DNA of 24,953 nucleotides from JAAZMA01 sp964564325. Its GTDB lineage: Bacteria > Bacillota > Clostridia > Tissierellales > Tepidimicrobiaceae. The DNA lies in contig CAZMBD010000023.1 of NCBI GenBank assembly GCA_964564325.1, positions 1-24,953 on the forward strand. Reading direction: 5' to 3'. Each line of letters begins with the position of its first letter. Position 1 is the first letter of the stretch. Shown in pieces: positions 12,921 through 20,965 of this stretch. Position numbers and translations under genes: made by a program. Below the pieces are notes generated by a model that had not been told where the DNA came from, searched no databases, and worked only from the letters and a program-made list of their open reading frames with translations.

Positions 12921-15050
12921 ATGAACATGAAGAAAACCCTACTATTTATACTTATTGTTGCAATAGTTGCTTTTGCTAGTTTTACTGCAATAAATGGTAT
13001 AAAAATTGGGGGTAAGGAGATTTCAAATGTAAAGGATTCCATAGACTTAGGTTTGGATTTGGCAGGGGGAGTATATGTAGTATTAGAAGCTGATACAGAT
13101 CTACAAGGTGAAGCATTGCAAAAAGCTATGGAACAGTCGAAGATGATTATTACTCAAAGGGTAGATGGTTTAGGAGTTTCTGAACCTAATATAACCATAG
13201 AAGGAAATAATCGTATTAGAATAGAATTAGCTGGTGTAGATAATCCAGAAGAGGCCATTGAAATAATCGGTAAAACTGCTCAATTGCAATTTATTGATCC
13301 AGAAGGTAATGAGGTTTTAACTGGGAAAAATGTAAAGAGTTCTGAAGTATCTTTCCACAGAAGTGAACTTGGTGACAAGCCTGTAGTAGCGTTGGAATTT
13401 GATAAAGATGGTGCAGAAGCCTTTAAAGAAGCTACTACAAAATTAGTGGAAAAGACAAATATGGAAGATAAGATTATTTATATTGTATTAGATGAACAGA
13501 TAATATCTGCTCCTATAGTTCAATCTGCTATTACAGATGGAAAGGCTGTAATAGAGGGAGAATTTGATGTAGAAAGTGCAAGTAATTTAGCGACTCTTAT
13601 AAGAGCAGGTGCATTACCTGTAGATATGAAAGAATTACAAACTTCAGTTATTGGACCAACTCTTGGTTTAGAAGCTTTAGATAAAAGTATACAAGCTGGT
13701 GCTATTGCAATTTTAATTATATTTCTATTTATGTTAATTTATTATAGAATACCAGGATTAGTTGCAGATATTGGACTTACCATATATATATTAATTGTAT
13801 TATTTGCTATGAAATTTTTAGGTGTAAAACTTACTTTACCGGGTATTGCAGGACTTATATTGTCTATAGGTATGGCAGTAGATGCGAATGTACTGATATT
13901 TGAGAGAATAAAAGAAGAATTAAGAAATGGTAAATCTATTAGAGCTTCTATAGATCATGGATTTAAGAGAGCATTGACTTCTGTATTGGATTCAAATATT
14001 ACTACATTAATAGCAGGTATTGTATTATATTATTTTGGAATTGGACCTATTAAAGGATTTGGTGTAACTTTAATACTAGGTATTGTTGCCTCTATGATAA
14101 CATCTGTTTTTATAACAAAACATTTGTTGAAATTAACAGTTGATATGACTAATACTAAAAATGCCAATCTATATGGTATGAATAATGTTAAAAAAGATAA
14201 GAAAATAAATGTAATAAAAAACAGAAAGATTTTTTATAGTATATCTTCAATAATTATTATAATAGGATTAATTATAGGCATTGCAAGTGGTTTAAATTAT
14301 GGTATTGATTTTACTGGTGGTACATCTATTCAATTAAAAATTGGACAGGTAATAGCTGTAGATGAAGCTCGTGAAATTGTAAATGAATATGATGATGAAG
14401 CAAGTATTATTCATGTTGGAACAGAACAAGATGAAATAATGATAAGATCTAAAAAAGATTTTACTAATGCTGAGATAACAGAAATGATAGACAAATTTGT
14501 AGAAAAATATGATATAGATGAAAGAGAATTTCAATCAGAGAAATTCCAGCCTTTTATGGGTAAGGAAATAAAAAGAAGGGCTTTACTATCTTCTGCTATA
14601 GCAGTAGTAGCTATGTTAATTTATATTAGTATTAGATTTGAACTTAAATTTGCTATTGCAGCAATTATTGCATTATTGCATGATGTTTTAGTTACTTTTG
14701 CTATATATGCAATATTTAAAATTCCAGTAAATTCTGCATTTATAGCAGCTATCCTTACTATACTAGGATATTCCATAAATGATACTATTGTAATATTTGA
14801 TAGAATTAGGGAAGAATTTAAATTTAATCCTAAGGCTAAAAATGAGGATATTATTAATACAAGTATAAGAAAATCTTTAACAAGAACTATAAATACTTCT
14901 TTAACCACCTTAGTTTCTGTAATAGTTCTTTATATAGTGGGGGTTGAAGATATAAAAATACTAGCATTACCCCTTATATTTGGTATGATTTCAGGTACCT
15001 ATTCATCACTATTTATAGCTCCACCACTATGGTATGAAATGAAAAAATAA
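12921..15050 (+). CDS. secDF: protein translocase subunit SecDF (fused)
   Basis: A 709-aa fusion of SecD and SecF, an RND-type membrane protein that uses the proton gradient to help pull exported proteins out of the SecYEG channel. The SecD half has a first span (about 5-25), the signature LGLDLAGGVYVVLEAD, an extracytoplasmic P1 domain and five spans including GLILSIGMAVDANVLIFERI. The SecF half starts near residue 430 with its own span and GLNYGIDFTGGTSIQLKI, and contains ILTILGYSINDTIVIFDRI. Twelve spans in total fit the Bacillus-type fusion. Start: ATG at 12921 after GGGAGGT (12907-12913). The gene is preceded by a structured leader and followed by a long palindrome, so it is probably transcribed alone. 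Confidence 0.97.
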   Translation: MNMKKTLLFILIVAIVAFASFTAINGIKIGGKEISNVKDSIDLGLDLAGGVYVVLEADTDLQGEALQKAMEQSKMIITQRVDGLGVSEPNITIEGNNRIRIELAGVDNPEEAIEIIGKTAQLQFIDPEGNEVLTGKNVKSSEVSFHRSELGDKPVVALEFDKDGAEAFKEATTKLVEKTNMEDKIIYIVLDEQIISAPIVQSAITDGKAVIEGEFDVESASNLATLIRAGALPVDMKELQTSVIGPTLGLEALDKSIQAGAIAILIIFLFMLIYYRIPGLVADIGLTIYILIVLFAMKFLGVKLTLPGIAGLILSIGMAVDANVLIFERIKEELRNGKSIRASIDHGFKRALTSVLDSNITTLIAGIVLYYFGIGPIKGFGVTLILGIVASMITSVFITKHLLKLTVDMTNTKNANLYGMNNVKKDKKINVIKNRKIFYSISSIIIIIGLIIGIASGLNYGIDFTGGTSIQLKIGQVIAVDEAREIVNEYDDEASIIHVGTEQDEIMIRSKKDFTNAEITEMIDKFVEKYDIDEREFQSEKFQPFMGKEIKRRALLSSAIAVVAMLIYISIRFELKFAIAAIIALLHDVLVTFAIYAIFKIPVNSAFIAAILTILGYSINDTIVIFDRIREEFKFNPKAKNEDIINTSIRKSLTRTINTSLTTLVSVIVLYIVGVEDIKILALPLIFGMISGTYSSLFIAPPLWYEMKK

Positions 15051-15055
15051 AATTA

Positions 15056-15099
15056 ATATATTACATAAAACTGCCCTAGGGCAGTTTTATGTAATATAT
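15056..15099. terminator. 44-nt perfect palindrome, probable bidirectional terminator
   Basis: A perfect palindrome with 22-base arms centred between 15077 and 15078 (core CTGCCCTAGGGCAG, then AAAA/TTTT flanks). No T tract follows, but the AT-rich outer arms supply a weaker one. It lies six bases after the secDF stop. Confidence 0.65.
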
Positions 15100-15159
15100 G
15101 CTTTTAAATTGGGTAAAAATCTTATAATATAATATTGTAATGAAAAGAGGGACAAATTT

Positions 15160-15564
15160 ATGCAAAGAGGTTTTGTTTTTTCATTGATATTTGCAGCTAT
15201 TGTTGCAATATTTGCATTGGCCAATGCGGATAAGGTAGCTATAGATTTATTATTTACAAAGGTACAAATTTCTCAAGCAATTGTAATCTTTATTTCTACT
15301 ATATTAGGAGCTTTAATTATGGCTTTACTAGGCATGGTAAGGACTTTTAAATTAAAAAAGGAAATAAAAGAGTTAAATAAATTAATTGAACCATTAGAAG
15401 CTGAAATAGATAATTTAAAGTCATTAGTAGAAAATAGGGGAGAAGAGATCAAAAGCTTAAATAGTAAGATTGAAGGAATGGAAGAAGAGAGAGATAGACT
15501 GCAGTCGTTGTTAGATGAAAAGTTAGAAAATGCGGAAAGTTTAGATACAGATATATTGGAGTGA
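15160..15564 (+). CDS. LapA-domain (DUF1049) membrane protein with coiled-coil tail
   Basis: A 134-aa protein with two membrane spans (about 5-23 and 37-60) in the LapA arrangement, including FALANADKVAIDLLF between them and a positively charged RTFKLKKEIKE after the second span. Residues 64-125 form a strongly predicted coiled coil of Glu, Lys and Leu heptads facing the cytoplasm. In E. coli, LapA takes part in lipopolysaccharide assembly; a Gram-positive has no lipopolysaccharide, so the role here is unknown. An AGAGGGAC ribosome site precedes the ATG. Its stop TGA overlaps the ribosome site of recJ eight bases before the next start, implying co-translation. Confidence 0.85.
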   Translation: MQRGFVFSLIFAAIVAIFALANADKVAIDLLFTKVQISQAIVIFISTILGALIMALLGMVRTFKLKKEIKELNKLIEPLEAEIDNLKSLVENRGEEIKSLNSKIEGMEEERDRLQSLLDEKLENAESLDTDILE

Positions 15565-15571
15565 TAATACT

Positions 15572-17341
15572 TTGGAAAGATGGTTTGTAAAAAACATAAA
15601 GGCAGATTTGAATTTTTTATCTAAAAGATTAGGGATAAATAAATTTTTATGTAAATTAATGGTAAATAGAAATTTAAAAGATTATAAATTGATGGATAGC
15701 TTTATTAATCCAAGCTTAGATAAATTACATAATCCAATGCTAATGAAGGATATGGATTTAGGGGTAAAAATTATAATAGATAGTATAAATAAAAATGAAA
15801 AAATAAGAATTTCTGGAGATTATGATCAGGATGGAAATTCTGCTATATTAACTTTATATAATGGATTAAGGAAATTTAATGCAAATGTGGACTATGTTAT
15901 TCCTCATAGAATAAAGGATGGATATGGAATAAATGAAAGAATAGTTAGAGAAGCCAAAGAAGATGATGTAGATTTAATAATAACTTGCGATAATGGAATA
16001 TCTGCTTTTGAAGCTATAAAACTTGCAAAAGAATTAGATATTAAAGTAATTGTAACAGATCATCATGATTTGGCTTATATTGAAAATGAAAAAGGTGTGA
16101 AGGAATATTTATTACCAGATGCAGATGCAGTTATAAATCCAAAAAGAAAAGATTGTAAATATCCTTTTAAAGAATTGTGTGGTGCAGGGGTAGCGTTTAA
16201 ATTAATTCAAGCAATTTATAGTGAAATGAATGTGGATATGGAAGAGGCTTATAAATTATTAGAATTTGTAGCTATGGGAACAGTTTGTGATGTGGTAGAT
16301 CTAATAGATGAAAATAGAATCATAGTAAAAGAAGGCTTAGAAAGAATTAATAATACTGATAATTTAGGTTTAAAAGCACTTATTGAAGCTACTGGATTAG
16401 AAGGAAAAACTATAAATACTTATTCACTAGGATTTATAATAGGGCCTTCTATAAATGCCTCAGGAAGATTAGATAATGCAGAAATAGCAGTGGAGTTATT
16501 TTTAACTGCTGATGAAGAGAAGGCAAGGGAATATGCTAATAGACTTCATTTTTTAAATGAAGAGAGAAAATTTATGACAGAAGAAGGTTTTGATACTGTT
16601 GTTGAACAAATAGAGAAGACGGATTTAAAAAGGGATAAGGTTTTAGTGGTGTATGAACCTAGTATTCACGAAAGTATAGCAGGTATTATTGCTGGTAGAG
16701 TTAAGGATAGATATTATAAACCTACTATTGTGTTAACTAAGTCTAAAGATGAAAATAAAATCAAGGGTTCAGGAAGGTCTATAGAGGAATATAATATGTT
16801 TGAAGAAATAAATGGTGTCAAGGATCTATTATTAGCTTTTGGTGGACATACTATGGCAGCAGGACTTTCACTAGATATGGATAAATTAGATAGCTTTAGA
16901 AATAGTCTAAATAAACAAGCTAGTTTAACAGAATTAGATTTAATGCCTAAAGTTTATATAGATATGGAGCTTCCCCTAGATTATATTAGCTTTCCCCTAG
17001 TAGAAAGTTTAAAAGCTTTAGAACCTTTTGGAAAGGGAAATCCAAGACCACTATTTGGAGCAAAAGAGCTTAGGGTTAAGAGGGCTTTTATTTTAGGAAG
17101 TAATCAGAATGTTCTCAAACTTATATTTTTAACAGATAAGGGTAGGGCAATGGCTGGAATATATTTTGGCGATATTGAAGAGTTTGAAAGAAAAATTTCT
17201 AATAAATTTGGGTTTGAGGAATTGGATAAAATGTACCAAGGAGTAGATAATAATATAAAACTAGATATAGTATATATACCAAATATAAATGAGTATATGG
17301 GAAATAGAAAACTTCAGGTTTATATTCAACATTATAGATAG
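15572..17341 (+). CDS. recJ: single-stranded-DNA-specific exonuclease RecJ
   Basis: A 589-aa DHH-family 5'-3' exonuclease for recombination and mismatch repair. Metal-binding motifs are intact: SGDYDQDGNSA (81-91), CDNG (139-142), TDHHD (162-166) and GPSINASGRLDNAE. The DHHA1 domain shows GSGRSIEEYNMFE and FGGHTMAAGLSL, and an OB-fold C-terminal region starts near PKVYIDMEL. It is about the size of E. coli RecJ (577 aa) and lacks the long C-terminal extension of the Bacillus enzyme. TTG at 15572 is the start, served by GGAG at 15558-15561. apt, often found next, is absent; rel follows. Confidence 0.93.
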   Translation: MERWFVKNIKADLNFLSKRLGINKFLCKLMVNRNLKDYKLMDSFINPSLDKLHNPMLMKDMDLGVKIIIDSINKNEKIRISGDYDQDGNSAILTLYNGLRKFNANVDYVIPHRIKDGYGINERIVREAKEDDVDLIITCDNGISAFEAIKLAKELDIKVIVTDHHDLAYIENEKGVKEYLLPDADAVINPKRKDCKYPFKELCGAGVAFKLIQAIYSEMNVDMEEAYKLLEFVAMGTVCDVVDLIDENRIIVKEGLERINNTDNLGLKALIEATGLEGKTINTYSLGFIIGPSINASGRLDNAEIAVELFLTADEEKAREYANRLHFLNEERKFMTEEGFDTVVEQIEKTDLKRDKVLVVYEPSIHESIAGIIAGRVKDRYYKPTIVLTKSKDENKIKGSGRSIEEYNMFEEINGVKDLLLAFGGHTMAAGLSLDMDKLDSFRNSLNKQASLTELDLMPKVYIDMELPLDYISFPLVESLKALEPFGKGNPRPLFGAKELRVKRAFILGSNQNVLKLIFLTDKGRAMAGIYFGDIEEFERKISNKFGFEELDKMYQGVDNNIKLDIVYIPNINEYMGNRKLQVYIQHYR

Positions 17342-17389
17342 TATTCACTGTATCAATAAAATCGTAGTTTCAATATTTTTATTAAGTGT

Positions 17390-17395
17390 TATAAT
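17390..17395 (+). promoter_or_regulatory. possible -10 element upstream of rel
   Basis: A perfect TATAAT at 17390-17395 in the 137-base gap between recJ and rel, but only a poor -35 (GTTTCA at 17367-17372). The gap is AT-rich and contains the minor repeat ATAAAAGCATTTTAT; nothing else is seen there. Confidence 0.3.
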
Positions 17396-17478
17396 ATATC
17401 CATAACAAAAAAGTTATCTATAAAAGCATTTTATAATTTTTATTTATATAGACATGAATAAATTTGAAGGTGAAATAT

Positions 17479-19635
17479 ATGATTGAGAATTTACTATTAA
17501 AAATTGAACAATATAATCCTAATGCAAATATGGAGGAAATTATAAAAGCCTATCATTTTTCTGAATTTGCTCATGAAGGTCAGTTTAGAAATTCAGGAGA
17601 AAAATATTTTATTCATCCGTATAATGTGGCTATGATATTAGCGGATTTAAATATGGATGAGCAAACTATTATTGCAGGTTTATTACATGACGTAATAGAA
17701 GATACTGATATTACTTATGAAGAAATAAGCTTAGAGTTTGGAAAAGAAGTGGCAGATTTAGTAGATGGTGTTACAAAGCTAAAAAAATTACAATATAAAA
17801 CCAAGCAGGAAAATCAAGCTGAGAATTTAAGAAAAATGGTAGTGGCTATGGCAGAGGATATTAGAGTTATTATCATAAAGTTAGCAGATAGACTTCATAA
17901 TATGAGAACTTTAGAATATATGAGCGAAGAAAAGAAAAAAGAAAAGGCTATAGAAACCCTTGAAATATATGCACCTCTAGCTCATAGACTAGGTATGTCT
18001 AAAATCAAATGGGAATTAGAAGATTTATCTTTAAGGTATTTAGATCCAGATGGATATTACGATTTGGTAGACAAGGTATCTAAGAGAAGAAAAGAAAGAG
18101 AAGAATATATACAAATGATAATTGATGAACTAGATCAGAAATTAAAAGAAATGGGTATTTCTAGTGATATTAGTGGAAGGCCTAAATCTTTTTATAGTAT
18201 ATATAAGAAAATGGTCTACCAAAACAAGTCTTTTGAACAGATATTTGATTTAACAGCTATACGAGTAATAGTAGATAGTGTTAAGGATTGCTATGGAGTA
18301 CTTGGAATAGTTCATACTATGTGGAAACCTATTCCAGGCAGATTCAAAGATTATATAGCTATGCCTAAACCAAATATGTATCAATCTCTCCATACTACTG
18401 TTATAGGATCAAAGGGAGAAATATTTGAAGTGCAAATTCGAACATGGGATATGCATAGAACTGCAGAGTATGGGATTGCTGCTCATTGGAAGTATAAAGA
18501 AGGTGTAATGAAAACCGATAATTTCGATGAGAAATTAACTTGGCTAAGGCAGTTACTAGAGTGGCAAAAAGATTTAAAGGATCCACAAGAATTTATGGAA
18601 ACTTTGAAAATAGATTTGTTTACTGATGAAGTATATGTATTTACACCTAGGGGAGATGTGATTAATTTACCTAATGGTTCTACACCTATAGATTTTGCAT
18701 ATAGAGTTCATACTGATGTGGGAAATAGTTGTGTAGGTGCAAAGGTAGATGGGAGAATAGTTCCACTGGACTATAAATTAAAAAACGGAAATATTGTAGA
18801 AGTGCTCACTTCTTCAAGTAGTGGTCCTAGTAGGGATTGGATTAAGATAGTAAAAAGTAGTCAGGCGAAAACTAAAATTCGACAGTGGTTTAAAAAAGAG
18901 GATAGGGACTTAAATATTAATAAGGGCAAGGAAATGTTAGAAAGAGAAGTCAAAAGACAGGGATATAAGCCCTCTAATATTTTGAAGGAAGATTGGTTAA
19001 AAAGTATTGCTACTAAATTGAGTTTAAATACTTCTGATGATCTTTATGCAGGACTAGGCTATGGTAGCATTACATTATCTCAGGTGATGCCCAGACTGAA
19101 GGAATTATATAATGAGCATTATGATATAGAAGACGAAAAAATTATTATTGAATCTAAAGTAAAGGAAACACCTAAAAAACCTCAATCTCTTAATCAAGGA
19201 ATAAGTATAACTGGAGTAGATAATATAAAAGTGAGATTTTCAAAATGTTGTAATCCTGTCCCTGGAGATGAAATAGTAGGTTATATTACAAGAGGAAGAG
19301 GAGTCTCAATTCATAGAAAAGACTGTCCCAATATATCTGAATTAGATGAACAGGAAAGGTTTATAGATGTAGAATGGGACACCAATGAAAAGGCAGAGTA
19401 TCCAGTGGAAATTCAGATAATATCAACTGATAGATCAGGATTGTTAACTGATATCACTCAAAAAATAAATGATTTAGATCTTAGTATTTTATCTTTAAAT
19501 GCCAGAACTAATAAGGAAAAATTAGTTGTAATTAATATGACTTCAGAAATAAAGGATACAGTACAATTAAAAGAGTTAATAAAGAGGATTAAAAAGATAA
19601 ATGGTGTAATAGATGTATATAGGGTGATTAGTTAA
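17479..19635 (+). CDS. rel: bifunctional (p)ppGpp synthetase/hydrolase Rel
   Basis: A 718-aa enzyme that makes and degrades the stringent-response alarmones. The N-terminal HD hydrolase domain has H46, HDVIEDT (70-76) and LADRLHN (135-141), all intact. The synthetase domain has RFKDYIAMPKPN (288-299); its RxKD form is typical of bifunctional Rel rather than RelA. EVQIRTWDMHRTAEYGIAAHW follows in the same domain. Then come a TGS domain (about 380-445), the conserved-cysteine region FSKCCNPVPGDEIVGY and a C-terminal ACT/RRM domain. The frame is open back to TTG 17464, but the ATG at 17479 lies six bases after AAGGTG and matches the family start. Downstream dtd begins 16 bases after the stop. 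Confidence 0.96.
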   Translation: MIENLLLKIEQYNPNANMEEIIKAYHFSEFAHEGQFRNSGEKYFIHPYNVAMILADLNMDEQTIIAGLLHDVIEDTDITYEEISLEFGKEVADLVDGVTKLKKLQYKTKQENQAENLRKMVVAMAEDIRVIIIKLADRLHNMRTLEYMSEEKKKEKAIETLEIYAPLAHRLGMSKIKWELEDLSLRYLDPDGYYDLVDKVSKRRKEREEYIQMIIDELDQKLKEMGISSDISGRPKSFYSIYKKMVYQNKSFEQIFDLTAIRVIVDSVKDCYGVLGIVHTMWKPIPGRFKDYIAMPKPNMYQSLHTTVIGSKGEIFEVQIRTWDMHRTAEYGIAAHWKYKEGVMKTDNFDEKLTWLRQLLEWQKDLKDPQEFMETLKIDLFTDEVYVFTPRGDVINLPNGSTPIDFAYRVHTDVGNSCVGAKVDGRIVPLDYKLKNGNIVEVLTSSSSGPSRDWIKIVKSSQAKTKIRQWFKKEDRDLNINKGKEMLEREVKRQGYKPSNILKEDWLKSIATKLSLNTSDDLYAGLGYGSITLSQVMPRLKELYNEHYDIEDEKIIIESKVKETPKKPQSLNQGISITGVDNIKVRFSKCCNPVPGDEIVGYITRGRGVSIHRKDCPNISELDEQERFIDVEWDTNEKAEYPVEIQIISTDRSGLLTDITQKINDLDLSILSLNARTNKEKLVVINMTSEIKDTVQLKELIKRIKKINGVIDVYRVIS

Positions 19636-19651
19636 AGGAAGGAAGATAAAA

Positions 19652-20101
19652 ATGAGAGCTGTAGTTCAAAGAGTAGACTATGCAAATGTAGAGGTTGAAG
19701 AGAAAATTGTTGGAGAAATTGATAAAGGTTTATTAGTATTTCTTGGAGTGGGAGAAAATGATAATGATAAAGATCTTGAATATATGGTAGATAAAGTCTT
19801 AGGTTTAAGGATATTTGAAGATGATTTAGGAAAGATGAATTTATCCCTAAAAGATATTAATGGTGAAATTTTAGTAGTTTCTCAATTCACATTATATGGA
19901 GATGTAAGACGTGGCAAAAGGCCAAGTTTTAGTTCTTCAGCTAATCCAGAGTTGGCAGAAGATATTTACGAGGAATTTATTAGACTCTGTAAAGAAGAGG
20001 GGATAAAAACTGAGAATGGCGTATTTGGTGCTCATATGAATGTAAAAATTGCCAATAATGGTCCTGTGACCATATTAATAGATAGTAATAAAATGTTTTA
20101 G
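19652..20101 (+). CDS. dtd: D-aminoacyl-tRNA deacylase
   Basis: A 149-aa enzyme that removes D-amino acids and achiral glycine wrongly attached to tRNA. The two signature motifs are present: SQFTLYGD (77-84) and NGPVT (136-140), which form the chiral proofreading pocket. The length is standard. GGAAGGAAG precedes the ATG. It continues the rel-dtd pair common in Firmicutes, and its stop codon is part of the ribosome site (AGGAGGG) for the next gene. Confidence 0.97.
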   Translation: MRAVVQRVDYANVEVEEKIVGEIDKGLLVFLGVGENDNDKDLEYMVDKVLGLRIFEDDLGKMNLSLKDINGEILVVSQFTLYGDVRRGKRPSFSSSANPELAEDIYEEFIRLCKEEGIKTENGVFGAHMNVKIANNGPVTILIDSNKMF

Positions 20102-20112
20102 GAGGGATATTA

Positions 20113-20733
20113 TTGAGAGTAGAAAGGATACCTGCAGGTATATATGCTGCTAATTGCTATTTGGTGTATTCAGAGAATACAAAAGAGGGAATAGTAATTG
20201 ATCCGGGTGGAGATGCAGATGATATAATGACAAGAATAAATGATATAGGATTAGATATTAAATATATAGTATTAACTCATGGTCATGGAGATCATATTGC
20301 TGGAATAAATGATTTAAAGAATTTTATAGATGCACCAGTAGCTATCCATAAAAAAGATGAGTATATGTTAAGAAATGGAGACAAAAATTTATCTAGTCTT
20401 ATGGCAATGGGTACTATTGAAGTTAGTGCAGATATATTATTAGAAGATGGAGATGAAATTTCTTTTGGGGATTTAATAGCAAAGGTAATCTATACTCCAG
20501 GTCATACTTTAGGAGGTATTAGCCTAAAAATTGGAGACAGTATATTTACTGGCGATACTTTATTTGCAGGTTCCATAGGAAGAACAGATTTTGCAGGAGG
20601 TTCATATGAGGATATTATATCCTCAATTAAAAATAAAATTTTAATATATTCAGATAATACTATTATTTATCCTGGTCATGGACCAGTTACAACTATTGAA
20701 AGAGAAAAGGCAACTAATCCCTTTGTAAGATAG
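20113..20733 (+). CDS. glyoxalase II-like metallo-beta-lactamase hydrolase
   Basis: A 206-aa cytoplasmic metallo-beta-lactamase-fold hydrolase. Metal ligands are in THGHGDH (H56, H58, D60 and H61), PGHTLGG, FTGDTLFAGSIGRTDF and YPGHGP. This matches the short hydroxyacylglutathione hydrolase-like group (YqgX/YcbL type); the real substrate is unknown, and without evidence for glutathione the classic role should not be assumed. The TTG start at 20113 follows AGGAGGGA at ideal spacing. It lies between dtd and hemZ, as in many Clostridia. Confidence 0.9.
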   Translation: MRVERIPAGIYAANCYLVYSENTKEGIVIDPGGDADDIMTRINDIGLDIKYIVLTHGHGDHIAGINDLKNFIDAPVAIHKKDEYMLRNGDKNLSSLMAMGTIEVSADILLEDGDEISFGDLIAKVIYTPGHTLGGISLKIGDSIFTGDTLFAGSIGRTDFAGGSYEDIISSIKNKILIYSDNTIIYPGHGPVTTIEREKATNPFVR

Positions 20734-20743
20734 AGTATTTTAA

Positions 20744-20779
20744 GCCACCTTTTAGGGAAATCTATAACTAGGAGGTGGC
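20744..20779 (+). promoter_or_regulatory. hairpin burying the ribosome site of the 56-aa HTH gene
   Basis: GCCACCTTTTAG (20744-20755) pairs with CTAGGAGGTGGC (20768-20779): twelve pairs, two of them G-T, around a 12-base loop. The right arm contains the full AGGAGGTGG ribosome site and ends four bases before the ATG at 20784. No T tract follows, so it is not a terminator. Confidence 0.65.
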
Positions 20780-20783
20780 AGAT

Positions 20784-20954
20784 ATGAGTAGAAGAAATAA
20801 AAAAAATTATACTAAACCTAAGGTAAATGTGGATTTACATGATATAAATGAATTAATAGAAATGGGATTAGAAAAGGAAGAAGTATCTAGGGAATTAGGT
20901 ATTTCAAAAAAATATATTAAAAAGGTGTTTAATGATTATTATAGAGACTATTAG
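20784..20954 (+). CDS. 56-aa helix-turn-helix protein
   Basis: A short gene: 56 aa, basic at the N-terminus (MSRRNKKNYTKPK), followed by a compact helix-turn-helix at about residues 20-48, with EMGLEKEEVSRELGISKKY holding the typical turn and recognition helix. The perfect AGGAGGTGG ribosome site at 20770-20778 and tight spacing to hemZ (11 bases from stop to start) make it a real gene. It may be a small DNA-binding regulator or simply a conserved companion of hemZ; the target is unknown. Its ribosome site is in a hairpin, so translation is probably controlled. No named family is claimed. Confidence 0.8.
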   Translation: MSRRNKKNYTKPKVNVDLHDINELIEMGLEKEEVSRELGISKKYIKKVFNDYYRDY

Positions 20955-20965
20955 GAGAAAAGATA

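Noticed and set aside
14621..14908. 95-aa open frame on the minus strand inside secDF
   Set aside because: It is a shadow of the SecF coding frame, with no ribosome site and hydrophobic residues mirroring the membrane spans.
15572..17341. RecJ motif DYDQDG as a catalytic change
   Set aside because: All metal-binding Asp residues of DYDxDG are present; the x position varies in the family.
17401..17450. Small inverted repeats between recJ and rel as terminator
   Set aside because: Stems are only 5-6 AT pairs without a T tract; expected by chance in AT-rich DNA.
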